The notes beneath the pieces were generated by a model. That model saw only the letters and a program-made list of their open reading frames with translations, had not been told where the DNA came from and did not search any database. Below are positions 9,201 to 17,518 of a stretch of 64,000 bases of DNA, piece after piece; within the stretch, counting starts at the first letter, position 1; every line of letters begins with the position of its first letter. Made by a program: the position numbers and the translations under genes. The DNA is from Miltoncostaea sp963823515. Its GTDB lineage: Bacteria > Actinomycetota > Thermoleophilia > Miltoncostaeales > Miltoncostaeaceae. The DNA lies in assembly GCA_963823515.1 (NCBI GenBank), contig CAWGMB010000014.1, positions 1 through 64,000 of the forward strand, in the 5' to 3' direction.

Positions 9201-9433
9201 TCGACCTCGTGGTGAACACTCCCCGGGGAGGACAGGGCGCGCGCACGGACGGCTACGAGATCCGGGCCGCGGCGATCCGCGCCGGCATCCCGTGCATCAC
9301 GACGATCGAGGCCGCGCGCGCCGCCGCCGCCGCCATCGCCGCGGGCGGCGCGGGCTACCCGCGGGCGCTCCAGGACGGGGGCCGCCCGACGCACCCCGGG
9401 GGGGCGTTCAGGCCCGGCCCGGCGGCGGTCTGA
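6209..9433 (+). CDS. carB: Carbamoyl-phosphate synthase large subunit
   Basis: Makes carbamoyl phosphate from bicarbonate, ammonia and two ATP. At 1074 residues it is full length, with two homologous ATP-grasp halves (GSGPIVIGQAGEFDYSGTQ near residue 13; GSGPNRIGQGIEFDYCCVH near 555), each followed by ENIDPMG/EANPRASR-type substrate loops, and a C-terminal MGS-like allosteric domain (FISARDADK onward). It closes the pyr operon. pyrD, pyrF and pyrE do not follow, unlike many actinobacterial operons. A small palindrome CCTCAAGTTGAGG lies just after the stop. Confidence 0.97.
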   Translation: MPRREDLHTIMVLGSGPIVIGQAGEFDYSGTQGARALREEGYRVVLVNSNPATIMTDPSVADRTYVEPLDVASVEAVIELERPDALLPTLGGQTALNLAMDLSSAGVLQRLGVELIGADVAAIRRAEDREVFRDTMAAAGLPVPENRVVSDMASGRRAMAELGLPVILRPGFTLGGEGGGAAHTPEEFEAMLERALAASPISQVLIDRSLVGWAEIELEVMRDTADNAVIVCSIENIDPMGVHTGDSVTVAPVMTLTDPELQRLRDAAIGVIRAVGVSTGGANVQFALNRETGDMVVIEMNPRVSRSSALASKATGFPIAKIAARLAVGYTLDELPNEITGVTPASFEPTLDYVAVKIPRFAFEKVPGASTELTTHMKSVGEVLALGRTFGEAFGKAMSGRELDVRPRTPSGPAEALEMLRVPSWDRYDVILWALAHGVSEDEVRAVTGIDPWFLSELALLAAARSAVGGALEDLDAAALLRARRAGVVDRDIATATGASELAVGERRRALGVLPTYHAVDTCAAEFAALTPYYYAGFEAEGELARDERPAIVVLGSGPNRIGQGIEFDYCCVHAAETVRELGYASVMVNCNPETVSTDHGVSDRLYLEPVTIDAVLDICAAEKPAGVIAQLGGQTPLRLARALADAGIPVLGTSPGAIDLAEDRGSFGALLERLGLRAPPWAVAEGGEEALAAAERVGYPVLLRPSYVLGGRAMAICDSPDAVRAYVERERPEGVLLVDRFLENAVELDVDALSDGTDCWIAAVMEHVEAAGVHSGDSACVLPAQSAGPGLIAELEEQTAALAKGLGVVGLLNVQFAVLHDGSIHVIEANPRASRTIPFVAKATGVPLVRHAVRLMLGATLGELDLPVAAPQRHVAVKEAVLPFSRFAGADSILGPEMRATGEVMGLGGSFAEAFAKAQRGAGQALPGSGGAFISARDADKPEAVALAARLARAGLTLFATAGTASALAAAGLRVERVNKISEGGRHVGDLIEAGAIDLVVNTPRGGQGARTDGYEIRAAAIRAGIPCITTIEAARAAAAAIAAGGAGYPRALQDGGRPTHPGGAFRPGPAAV

Positions 9434-9528
9434 ACCTCAAGTTGAGGCCGAGATCCGGCGAGGCCGACGTCGTGTAGGTTCGCCTGCAACACGCGTGAAA
9501 ACGACGTAAAACTGCTGCAAAGATCGGC

Positions 9529-9566
9529 TTGCCAGCATGGCGATCACAAACTTAGAATGGCCCGCG
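9529..9566 (+). promoter_or_regulatory. Promoter of mihF
   Basis: TTGCCA (9529-9534) and TAGAAT (9553-9558) are separated by 18 bases, which fits a sigma-70-type promoter. The ATG at 9567 lies 8 bases after the -10 box, so the transcript should start at or next to the start codon. The preceding stretch (9434-9528) is relatively AT-rich for this genome and holds no gene. Confidence 0.65.
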
Positions 9567-9902
9567 ATGACGACCACTACTCAGAAGCCCCAGTCACAGG
9601 CCCCCGAGCGCTCGCTGGACCAGCGCATGGAGGCCCTGCGGCGGGCCAACGAGATCCGCTCGCGCCGGGCGCAGCTGAAGAAGGATCTCAAGAGCGGGCG
9701 GGCGTCGATCGGCGCCGTCATCTCCGATCCCCCCGAGTTCGTGCAGACCGCCAAGGTGTTCGACATGCTGATGGCGGTCCCGAAGTACGGGAAGGTCAAG
9801 GCGACGAGGTTCCTCAACACGTGCCGGATCTCACAGGGGAAGACGATCGGGGGCCTGTCGGACCGGCAGCGCTCAGAGCTGCTGGAGCTCCTTCACCGGT
9901 AG
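9567..9902 (+). CDS. mihF: Integration host factor, actinobacterial type (mIHF)
   Basis: A 111-residue DNA-binding nucleoid protein of the mycobacterial IHF family, unrelated in sequence to E. coli IHF. It has a basic helical N-terminal region (RSRRAQLKKDLKSGR) and the helix-two-turn-helix segment VPKYGKVKATRFLNTCRIS. Its place directly before gmk is typical of actinobacteria. An in-frame ATG at 9537 would add ten residues, but 9567 sits at the expected transcription start of a clear promoter, so I prefer 9567. Loss of mIHF is lethal in mycobacteria. Confidence 0.92.
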   Translation: MTTTTQKPQSQAPERSLDQRMEALRRANEIRSRRAQLKKDLKSGRASIGAVISDPPEFVQTAKVFDMLMAVPKYGKVKATRFLNTCRISQGKTIGGLSDRQRSELLELLHR

Positions 9903-10474
9903 CGACGCGACCCCGCGTCATCATCGTCTCGGGGCCGTCCGGCGCGGGTAAGGGCACGCTGATCCAGGGTGTGCTCCCGCAGTTCCCCGAACTCCAGGTC
10001 GCGGTGTCGGCCACCACTCGGCGCATCCGCCCGGGCGAGGTGGACGGCCAGCACTACCACTTCCTCACCCCCGAGGATTTCGCGGAGCGGGTGCGCGACG
10101 AGCAGTTCCTCGAGCACGTGACCTACGCCGGCAACCGCTACGGCACCATGCGCACGGAGGTCGACCGCATCCTCTCCCTCGGCCGCTCGCCTGTCGTCGA
10201 GATCGAGCTTGCCGGAGCACGGGCCGTGCGGCGGATGGTGCCCGACGCGGTCTCCGTGTTCATCGCCCCGCCCTCGTGGCAGGAGCTCAGCGCGCGGCTG
10301 GAGCGCCGGGCCACCGACACGGAGGGTGAGATCGCCGAGCGCCTGCGCACGGGCGAGGTCGAGCTGGCGGCACGCGACGAGTTCGACCACGTTGTGGTGA
10401 ACGAGGACGTCGAGGTGGCCGTGGAGGATCTCGCCCGCATCGTCCGCGCGGCGACGAGCCCCACCGATGGCTGA
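9821..10474 (+). CDS. gmk: Guanylate kinase
   Basis: Phosphorylates GMP to GDP. The kinase starts at the P-loop VSGPSGAGKGT and continues with SATTRRIRPGEVDGQHYHF, HVTYAGNRYGT and the lid region, full length for the family. The start is uncertain: between the GTG at 9821 and the P-loop no ATG, GTG or TTG exists in frame. Starting at 9821 gives a 28-residue extension, similar in size to that of mycobacterial Gmk, and overlaps mihF by 82 bases. The gene often found next, rpoZ, is absent; gmk overlaps coaBC by 8 bases. Confidence 0.9.
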   Translation: MPDLTGEDDRGPVGPAALRAAGAPSPVATRPRVIIVSGPSGAGKGTLIQGVLPQFPELQVAVSATTRRIRPGEVDGQHYHFLTPEDFAERVRDEQFLEHVTYAGNRYGTMRTEVDRILSLGRSPVVEIELAGARAVRRMVPDAVSVFIAPPSWQELSARLERRATDTEGEIAERLRTGEVELAARDEFDHVVVNEDVEVAVEDLARIVRAATSPTDG

Positions 10475-11663
10475 GATCCTCCTGGGCGTCTCCGGGGGCA
10501 TCGCCGCCTACAAGGCGGTCGACGTGATGCGGATCCTGCAGCGCCGCGGACACGGGGTGACCGTCGTCATGACCCGCTCGGCGCAACGGTTCGTGGGCCC
10601 CGCGACCTTCTCCGCGCTCTCGGGGCGGCCGGTCGGGGTCGACCTCTTCGGCGCGGAGGAGCGGCCCGGCTACGGCCACCTCGAGCTCGCCCGGTCCCAC
10701 GACCTGATGCTGGTCGCGCCCGCCTCGGCCAACACCGTCGCGCGGATGGCCGCCGGCCTCGGCGACGGCCTGCTCGGCGCCACCCTGCTCGCGTTCGAAG
10801 GGCCGGTGGTGATCGCCCCGGCCATGAACACCCGCATGTACCTGCACCCCGCCACGGCGGCGAACCTCGCCCTGCTGCGCTCGCGCGGGGTGGCCGAGAT
10901 CGATCCGGCCACCGGGCTGCTCGCCGACGGCGACGTCGGCGTGGGCCGGCTCGCCGACCCGGTGGACATCGCCCAGGCCGTGGACGTCCGCCTCGCCGGC
11001 TCCGCGGCGCTCTCCGGGCGCCGCGTCCTGGTCAGCGCGGGGGGCACCCGCGAGCCGATCGACCCGGTGCGCTTCGTCGGCAACCGCTCCAGCGGGCGCA
11101 TGGGCTGGGCCGTCGCCGACGCCGCCCGCCGCCGTGGGGCCGAGGTCACGGTCCTGGCCGCCAACGTCGACCTGCCCCGCCGGACCGACATCCGCTACAT
11201 CGACGCCCCAACGGCCGCCGACCTGCACGCGGCGGCCCTCGCGGAGTTCCCGGCGTGCGATCTCCTGGTGATGGCGGCGGCGGTGGCCGACTTCCGTCCC
11301 GCCGCCCCGCTCGAGGGCAAGATCGACAAGGGTGCCGAGGCCCGGCTCGCGCTCGACCTGGAGCCGACGGCCGACATCCTCTCCGACCTCTCGGGGCGGC
11401 GCGGGCGACAGGTGCTGGTGGGCTTCGCGGCCGAGCACGGCCCGGCCGGCCTCGAGCGCGCCCGGTCCAAGCGCGCCCGCAAGGCCCTCGACCTGATCGT
11501 CCACAACGACGTCTCGGTGGAGGGCATCGGGTTCGAGTCGGGCGACAACGCCATCACGATCATCGGAGAGGGGGGAGAGGAGACGGTGGAACGGGCGACC
11601 AAGGACGCCTGCGCCGAGCGCATCCTCGATGCCGTGGCGCGACTCCTGGCGGCCCGCGGCTGA
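10467..11663 (+). CDS. coaBC: Phosphopantothenoylcysteine decarboxylase / phosphopantothenate-cysteine ligase
   Basis: Bifunctional coenzyme A synthesis enzyme, 398 residues. The N-terminal flavin-dependent CoaC half has GVSGGIAAYKA and PAMNTRMY; the C-terminal CoaB ligase half has SAGGTREPIDPVRFVGNRSS, the CTP-binding AAAVADF, and KIDKG. The flap that carries a catalytic Cys in E. coli reads LLADGDVGVGRL here; I believe related actinobacterial sequences also differ there, but could not check. It overlaps gmk by 8 bases, so it is probably in one transcript with mihF-gmk. Confidence 0.94.
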   Translation: MAEILLGVSGGIAAYKAVDVMRILQRRGHGVTVVMTRSAQRFVGPATFSALSGRPVGVDLFGAEERPGYGHLELARSHDLMLVAPASANTVARMAAGLGDGLLGATLLAFEGPVVIAPAMNTRMYLHPATAANLALLRSRGVAEIDPATGLLADGDVGVGRLADPVDIAQAVDVRLAGSAALSGRRVLVSAGGTREPIDPVRFVGNRSSGRMGWAVADAARRRGAEVTVLAANVDLPRRTDIRYIDAPTAADLHAAALAEFPACDLLVMAAAVADFRPAAPLEGKIDKGAEARLALDLEPTADILSDLSGRRGRQVLVGFAAEHGPAGLERARSKRARKALDLIVHNDVSVEGIGFESGDNAITIIGEGGEETVERATKDACAERILDAVARLLAARG

Positions 11664-11728
11664 CGCCCTCCGGCGGTGCCTCGCCCGGGCCCAGGCTCGG
11701 GGGCCCCGTCGTGCACTACCCTCGCGGT

Positions 11729-12706
11729 GTGTCGTCGTCGGTCGCCACACCTCCGCTCGACCCCGGTGACCTGGCGCCGGTCACCGAGCTGGCGCGCGCG
11801 CTCGTCGACGCCTGCGCCGGCGCGGTGCGCGCGCCGCGCGCCTCCATCGAGAACTGCGTCATCGCCCTGCTCTCGGGCGGCCACGTGATGATCGAGGACG
11901 TCCCGGGCGTCGGGAAGACCGTCCTCGGCAAGAGCCTGGCCCGCGCGGCCGGGTGCGAGTTCTCGCGCCTGCAGTGCACCGCGGACCTGCTCCCGGCTGA
12001 CGTCACCGGCGTCACGGTGTGGGACCAGAACGCGGCGGCCTTCCTCTTCCGGCCCGGGCCGGTCTTCGCCAACGTGATCCTGGTGGACGAGATCAACCGG
12101 GCGTCGCCCAAGACCCAGTCGGCGCTCCTGGAGTGCATGGAGGAGGGGCAGGTCACGGTCGACGGCGAGACGCGGATCCTCCCGCGCCCCTTCATGATCA
12201 TCGCGACCCAGAACCCGGTGGAGTACGAGGGCACCTTCCCGCTCCCCGAGGCCCAGCTCGACCGCTTCGCGGTCCGCGTGGCGATCGGCTACCCGGCTCC
12301 CGAGGCCGAGGCCGAGATGCTGCTGGACCTGGCCGGCCACGACGCGCTGGAGGGGGTCGTGCCGATCGCCGACGGCGCCGGGATCGTCGCGGCACGGCGC
12401 GTGGTGGACCGCGTGCACACCGACCCGTCGCTCGCGCAGTACGTGGTGGGGCTGGTGGGCGCCACGCGGCGCGATCCGCGCGCGGAGCTCGGGGCGAGCC
12501 CGCGGGCCGGCCTCGCCCTGCTGCGCGCCGCCAAGGCCCGCGCGGTCGTGGACGGGCGCGCCTACGCCGTGCCCGAGGACGTGCGGGGCCTCGCGCAGGC
12601 CGTGCTCGGCCACCGGATGATCCTCACCCCGGACGCCCGCGCGCGCGGCGCCCTCGCCGACGAGATCGTCGCCGACGCCCTCGCCGCGGTGCACGTCCCC
12701 TTGTGA
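11729..12706 (+). CDS. MoxR-family AAA ATPase
   Basis: AAA+ ATPase of the MoxR group, about 325 residues. Walker A is GVGKT (in EDVPGVGKTVLGKSL), Walker B is ILVDEINRA, and sensor 1 is IATQNPVEYEGTFPLPEAQLDRF, a hallmark of the family. MoxR proteins work as chaperone-like partners for von Willebrand or DUF58 proteins; the next gene is DUF58. GTG at 11729 is preferred because TACCCT (11717-11722) ends 6 bases before it; an in-frame GTG at 11711 is the alternative. The stop overlaps the DUF58 ATG. Confidence 0.93.
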   Translation: MSSSVATPPLDPGDLAPVTELARALVDACAGAVRAPRASIENCVIALLSGGHVMIEDVPGVGKTVLGKSLARAAGCEFSRLQCTADLLPADVTGVTVWDQNAAAFLFRPGPVFANVILVDEINRASPKTQSALLECMEEGQVTVDGETRILPRPFMIIATQNPVEYEGTFPLPEAQLDRFAVRVAIGYPAPEAEAEMLLDLAGHDALEGVVPIADGAGIVAARRVVDRVHTDPSLAQYVVGLVGATRRDPRAELGASPRAGLALLRAAKARAVVDGRAYAVPEDVRGLAQAVLGHRMILTPDARARGALADEIVADALAAVHVPL

Positions 12707-13869
12707 TGCGCGTCGCCGGCCCTCCGGCCCGCGCGCTCGGCCTGGCCGGGGCAGGCGTCGCTGCGCTGGTGGCGAGCCGCGGCTTCGGCACGCAGGCGCT
12801 GGCCGTGCTGGGCGCGGGGATGGTCGCGCTGCCGGCGCTGATGACCGCGATCGTGTGGCTGGCCGCCGCCGGCGTCCGCGTGGAGCGCCGGATCGAGCCG
12901 GCGCGCTGCGTGGCCGGCGCGCCGGTGCGCCTTCGCGTGTGCGTCGGCGGGTGGGCCACCGGTCTCGGGCTCGACCGCCTTCTCGACGTGGAGGTCGACT
13001 CCGGGCTGGGCGAGGCGGCGCCCGATGCCACACCGGGCGCGACGGGCTGGACCTTCCAGGCGCGACGGGGCGACCATCGCCTACCGCCCGCCCGCGCCTC
13101 GATCGGCGACCCCTTCGGGCTGGCGCGGCGCACCCGCACCGGCACCGGGGACGACCGGCTGATGGTCGTGCCGTACGCGCCGACGCTCACCGGCGTGCCC
13201 CTGGGGGCCCGCGTGCGCGGGCACGGGGCGCGCCGCCGTGCCACGGAGAGCGGGTTCGGGGAGCTCGACCGGGTGCGCGAGTACCAGGCCGGCGACGCGC
13301 TCTCGCGGGTCCACTGGGCCCAGACCGCCAAGCGCGGCCGCCTCCAGACCAAGGAGATGCGCGCCCCACAGGGGTCCGGGCGCACGGTGCTCCTCCTGCT
13401 CGACGGCGCCGTCCCCGCGGGCGACGAGTTCGAGACCACGGTCACCGCGGCCGCGGCCCTCGCGCGGCACCTGACCGGGCGTCGCGAGCCGGTGTCGCTG
13501 GTCCACACCGGGCACACGCCGGGGCGCGTCCCGGCGCCGCGCGCCGCCTGGCCGGTGGTCGAGATGGCGCTGGCCCGGGTCGAGCCCGGCGGGACCCGCT
13601 CGCTGGCCCTGGCGATGCGCGCCGAGGCCACGGCCCCCGACGCCCCCGGCCTGATCGTCGCGCTCACGTGCGGCTCCGACACGGGGCTCGTGGCCGCCGC
13701 GACCCAGGCTCGCGGGCTGGGCGTGGGCGTCGCGGCCGTCCTGGCTGGGCCGGCGGCGGCCGCGAGCGCCGAGCTGGCGGCCGCCGGAGTCGACGTGGTG
13801 GTCGTGCCGCGGTACGAGAGCGTCGCGTCGGCGCTGAGCGGAGCGCAGGAGCGGGCCCGTGTCTCGTGA
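12706..13869 (+). CDS. DUF58 domain protein
   Basis: A 387-residue protein with two N-terminal hydrophobic segments (about residues 7-28 and 33-52), then a beta-rich region and the DUF58 signature FGELDRVREYQAGDALSRVHWAQTAKRGRL. DUF58 proteins resemble von Willebrand A domains and act with MoxR ATPases, often beside a membrane transglutaminase, probably in cell-envelope assembly or maturation. The three-gene order here (MoxR, DUF58, transglutaminase) is the classic one. ATG overlaps the MoxR stop by one base; the 3' end overlaps the transglutaminase gene by 11 bases. Confidence 0.92.
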   Translation: MRVAGPPARALGLAGAGVAALVASRGFGTQALAVLGAGMVALPALMTAIVWLAAAGVRVERRIEPARCVAGAPVRLRVCVGGWATGLGLDRLLDVEVDSGLGEAAPDATPGATGWTFQARRGDHRLPPARASIGDPFGLARRTRTGTGDDRLMVVPYAPTLTGVPLGARVRGHGARRRATESGFGELDRVREYQAGDALSRVHWAQTAKRGRLQTKEMRAPQGSGRTVLLLLDGAVPAGDEFETTVTAAAALARHLTGRREPVSLVHTGHTPGRVPAPRAAWPVVEMALARVEPGGTRSLALAMRAEATAPDAPGLIVALTCGSDTGLVAAATQARGLGVGVAAVLAGPAAAASAELAAAGVDVVVVPRYESVASALSGAQERARVS

Positions 13870-16169
13870 GGGGCGCGCCGGGCCGGCCGCCGCCGCGGTC
13901 GTCGCGCTCGCCCTGCTCGCCACCGCGTGGGCCGGTCTCTATCTGGAGGTCGGCGCGGACCGGCTGATCGTCCTGTGCCTCGTCGGCGCGCTCCCCACGA
14001 TCGCCGCGCTCGCGCCTCGGGGGCGCGCTCTCGCGATCGTGGTCGCGACGCTCGTCGCGGTTCCGGTCGCGCTCGCTCTGGCGACCAGGGGCTCACCGTG
14101 GGGCCTGTTCGCCCTCGATCCCGACGCCTGGTCGGCGGTGACCCGCCTCGTGCCGGACGGCCTGGCGGCCGGATCGGACGCCGGCCTACCGGTGAGCCCG
14201 GCCGACGAGCCGGCCCTCGTGGCACTGCTCGACGCGGCTCTCGCGCTGCTCGCGGCCGCCGCGGCCTGGCAGATCGTGGTGCGCCGCCGCGCGGTCGCGG
14301 GCCTGGTGATCGTGGGCGTCGGCCTCGCCTACCGCTGGACCGTCGAGCCGCCCGCCGACGGCATCGCCGCCGGCGGCCTGGCGCTCGGGGCGCTCGCCCT
14401 CGTCCTCGCGCTGTCGGGGTGGTCGGGCGCGGCCACGGCCCGCCCGGTCAGCCACCTGGCCGGCGCCGTGGTCCTCGGAGGCCTGACCGTCGTGGTGGCC
14501 GCCGGCCTGGGCGCCGGGCCGGCGAAGGCCGGCGATCCCTGGTGGGAGTGGAAGAAGTGGGACCTCGGGGGGGCCGCCGCCGATTCCCCGGGCGGCGGCC
14601 TCGACCTGAGCCAGCGCTACGGCAAGCTCGACTGGCCCGCCACTCCGCGCGTGACCTTCACGGTGGCCACGGATCGCGCCCGGCCGCTGCGGGCGGTCAG
14701 CCTCGCCGAGTTCGACGGGGTCGCGTTCACGCTCGCCGAGAACGGCGGCTCGCAGGCGCTGCCGGTGACGTCCGGCGCGATCTCCGTTCCCGGCTCCGGG
14801 GGCGGCGGGAAGGTCGTCACCCAGGACGTCGCGATGGTCGGCGCCACCTCGCCGGTGGTCGTCGCCTCCGGGCGCCCCGAGCGGGTGAGCGGCCCCTTCA
14901 CGGGGGCGGCGGATCTCGTGGGGGAGGCGATCCGGGTGGAGACGCCCCTGAAGCCGGGCGACCGCTACCGGGTGCGCACGAGGATTCCGCAGCCGACGCC
15001 CGAGGGCCTCGTGGCAGCGGGCCCCTATCGCGCCGGCGAGATCCCGGACGGTTCGACGCGCCTGCGCCCGAGCTACTGGGGGGTGCCGGTCGACGCGCCG
15101 CTGTGGGGCAGCGGCGAGGCCGCCCCCGCCGACATCCTCCTCGGTCCCTACGCCGAGGTCCGCTCCCTCACGCGCCGGGTGGTCGGCGACGCGCCGACCC
15201 CCTACGCGGCCGTGAACCGCATCGAGGCGTACCTGCGGGGCCAGTTCGTCTACGACGAGCAGCCCCCGTTCCCGACCAGCCTGCCCGCCGACTGGCCGGC
15301 CGGGCGCACGGCGGGCCGGCCTCCGCTCGTGGACTTCCTCCTGAGCGGCCGCCGGGGCTTCTGCCAGCACTTCGCCGGCGGCATGGCGGTGATGCTGCGC
15401 TCGGTGGGCATCCCGGCGCGCGTCGCCGTGGGGTACACGGGCGGGAGCTACGACTCGGACATCGATCGCTACCGGGTGCTCGACCGCGACGCCCACTCCT
15501 GGGTCGAGGTCTGGTTCACCGGCTACGGCTGGCTCCCCTTCGACCCCACGCCCGGCCGCTCGGCCCCAAACCCCGCCTCGGTGTCGTCGCCCGACTACAG
15601 CCCGACGCCGATCGAGATCGATGCCAGCGGGCTGACCGGGGCGGCCGTCGACCCCCCGGTCGGCGGCCTCGAGGCCCCGGCCCCCTCCGCCGATCCCGCC
15701 ACGCCGGGACGCCGGCGCGACCGCCGGCGGGGCGGGCGGGGGCGCAGGGGGCCCCGGCTGGCGCTGGGCGCTCCTGGTGCTGCTCGCCCCCCTCGGCGTC
15801 GCGCCGGCGCGACGCGCCGTACGTCGCCTGCGCGGGCGCCACGGGGGCGACGAGCGCAGCCGGGTGGTCGCGGCCGCGCGCGAGCTCGAGGCCTCCCTGG
15901 CGCCGCTCGGCGTCGCACCGCCGCCGAGCGCCTCCGCCACTGAGCGCGCCGAGGCGATCCGCGCTCGCACCGGCGTCGACCCGTCGCACCTCTACCGGCG
16001 CGCGGCGATCGCCCGCTTCTGCGCGGATCCGCCTCCGGCGGGCGAGGCCCGGGCGGCCTGGCGCGAGCTGGCGGGCGTCCGCCGCGAGATCCTCCGCGGC
16101 ACCCCCCGCGGGCTGCGCGTGCTGAGCGCGCTCGGCGTGCCGGTTGCCCTGCGCGATACCGTTGGGTGA
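13859..16169 (+). CDS. Membrane transglutaminase-like protein (TgpA type), apparent frameshift
   Basis: The N-terminal half has about five to six membrane helices. The extracellular transglutaminase core has Cys502 (RGFCQHFAGG), His546 (DAHSWVEVW) and Asp562 (FDPTPG). The first frame runs to 15943, but after about 15713 it turns into Arg-rich low-complexity sequence. The next frame then gives a Gly/Ala linker, a membrane helix WRWALLVLLAPLGVAP and a DUF4129-like tail (AAARELEASLAPLGV, YRRAAIARFCA) ending at 16169. One skipped base restores a normal TgpA-type protein with a C-terminal helix. GTG at 13859 overlaps the DUF58 gene. The stop overlaps the following ATG, supporting 16169 as the true end. 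Confidence 0.85.
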
Positions 16170-16495
16170 TGGACGAGCCGGTCAACGCCTACGAGGCCTT
16201 CTGCAACGGTCAGTGGCTCCTGGAGGCGCGGGAGTACCGGCAGGCGGTCATCGCGCTCGAGCGGGCGAAGAAGCTCGAGCCCGACAAGGCGTCGATCCGC
16301 GAGGCGCTGGGGCGGGCCTACCTTGCGTCGCGCTCCTACCGTCGCGCGGCCGACGAGTTCGGCGTAGCCGTCGACATGAACCCCACCGACGGCTACGCCC
16401 ACTACGGCCTGGCCCGCTCCCTCTCCCGCCTGGGAGACCCGCTCGCCCGTCGCCACTTCAAGCTGGCCAAGGTCTTCGGCACCGGCCTGGAATAG
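16169..16495 (+). CDS. Small TPR-repeat protein
   Basis: A 108-residue protein built from about three tetratricopeptide-like helical pairs: NAYEAFCNGQWLLEAREYRQAVIA, then ALGRAYLASRSYRRAADEF, then AHYGLARSLSRLGD. It has no signal peptide or membrane segment, so it is probably cytoplasmic and mediates protein contacts. ATG at 16169 overlaps the transglutaminase stop and lies 6 bases after TACCGT (16157-16162), so it may also have its own leaderless transcript. The specific partner is unknown. Confidence 0.8.
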   Translation: MDEPVNAYEAFCNGQWLLEAREYRQAVIALERAKKLEPDKASIREALGRAYLASRSYRRAADEFGVAVDMNPTDGYAHYGLARSLSRLGDPLARRHFKLAKVFGTGLE

Positions 16496-16575
16496 CGCCT
16501 GAGGGGGTCTCTCGGAGTGAGCCCGCCGGGATTCGCGGCGAGCGGATGGCCGCGCTCGTCCTCTCGCAGGATCCC

Positions 16576-17013
16576 CTACGAGGGGGGCGGGCGGAACTCG
16601 GTGCCCTCGGGGACCTCGAAACCCATGCGTACGATGCCCTCGTAGGTCTCGTCGACGAGCGTGCTGAGAGCGCCGAGCAGGCCGTCGAGCACGTCCCCGT
16701 CGAGCCCGGCCAGCGGGGCGTCGGCGACCGCGTAGACATCGCCGTCGGCATCGATCCCGAAGCGCCAGTCGCGGGTGGTGAGGTTCTTGTCGAGCAGGCG
16801 CCGGTAGACGCCCAGGTGGTCGCGGTCGGGGCCGCGGACGATGAAGGCCCGCAGCGTCAGGCTGCGCTCGCCCACGAGGATCAGCACGCCCACCGTCCCC
16901 CGCTTCGCGCTCGGGACGCTGACGCTCCAGGCGCGCTCGCCGCGGCGATCGGCCTCGACGCCGATCTCCTCCAGATGATGAGCGATCAGGGAGGGGGCGG
17001 AGGCAGCGTCCAT
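16576..17013 (-). CDS. YbjN-domain-like protein
   Basis: A 145-residue soluble protein resembling YbjN/type III secretion chaperone-like fold proteins: alternating strands (RAWSVSVPSAKRGTVGVLILVGERSLTLRAFIV) and a C-terminal helical part ending in VRMGFEVPEGTEF. Function is not known. Related proteins act as putative chaperones or sensory cofactors. It is divergent from dtd with 43 bases between the starts. A TAGCAT box lies 10 bases before its ATG. The 80 bases between the TPR gene and this stop hold nothing recognisable. Confidence 0.65.
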   Translation of the reverse strand: MDAASAPSLIAHHLEEIGVEADRRGERAWSVSVPSAKRGTVGVLILVGERSLTLRAFIVRGPDRDHLGVYRRLLDKNLTTRDWRFGIDADGDVYAVADAPLAGLDGDVLDGLLGALSTLVDETYEGIVRMGFEVPEGTEFRPPPS

Positions 17014-17056
17014 CGCGCCGCCGATGCTACCCGGCGGCGGCGCATACGATCGCGTA

Positions 17057-17503
17057 GTGCGGATCGTCCTGCAGCGGGTGAGATGGGCGCGGGTGGAGGT
17101 GGCCGGCGAGGAGATCGGTGCGATCGGGTCCGGGCTGGTCGCCCTCGTCGGCGTCGCGGAGGGCGACACGGCCGAGGAGGCGCGCCGCCTGGCCGACAAG
17201 ACGGCCCGGATGAGGATCTTCGCCGGCGACGAGCGCCCCTTCGACCGCGCGCTCACGGACGTGCCGGGCGCCGCGCTGCTGTGCGTCAGCCAGTTCACGC
17301 TGCTGGCGGACCTGCGCCGGGGCAACCGCCCCGGGTGGAGCGGAGCCGCCCGTCCCGAGGCGGCCGAGCCGCTCGTGGAGGCCTACGCGGCGGCGGTGGC
17401 CGCGCACGGCGTCCCGGTCGCCCGGGGCCGCTTCGGGGCCACGATGGCCGTGAGCCTGGAGAACGACGGGCCGGTCACGATCGTTCTCGACAGCGCGGTC
17501 TGA
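17057..17503 (+). CDS. dtd: D-aminoacyl-tRNA deacylase
   Basis: Hydrolyses D-amino acids (and misloaded glycine) from tRNA. The 148-residue protein has the family motifs LQRVRWARVEV at the start, the active-site SQFTLLAD, NRPGWSGAA, and the C-terminal GATMAVSLENDGPVT. The start is GTG at 17057, which places VRIVLQRV at the N terminus as in other Dtd proteins and lies 6 bases after TACGAT (17045-17050). The gene stands alone between a divergent YbjN-like gene and a convergent VOC gene. Confidence 0.95.
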   Translation: MRIVLQRVRWARVEVAGEEIGAIGSGLVALVGVAEGDTAEEARRLADKTARMRIFAGDERPFDRALTDVPGAALLCVSQFTLLADLRRGNRPGWSGAARPEAAEPLVEAYAAAVAAHGVPVARGRFGATMAVSLENDGPVTIVLDSAV

Positions 17504-17518
17504 GCCGGCCCGCGCGCC

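Noticed and set aside
9434..9446. CCTCAAGTTGAGG after carB as a terminator
   Set aside because: Arms of six bases with a one-base loop cannot fold well and no T-run follows; it may be chance or a protein site.
10900..10960. Loss of the CoaC catalytic Cys as a defect
   Set aside because: The flap LLADGDVGVGRL lacks the E. coli Cys, but I believe actinobacterial CoaBC proteins vary here, so I do not call it inactive.
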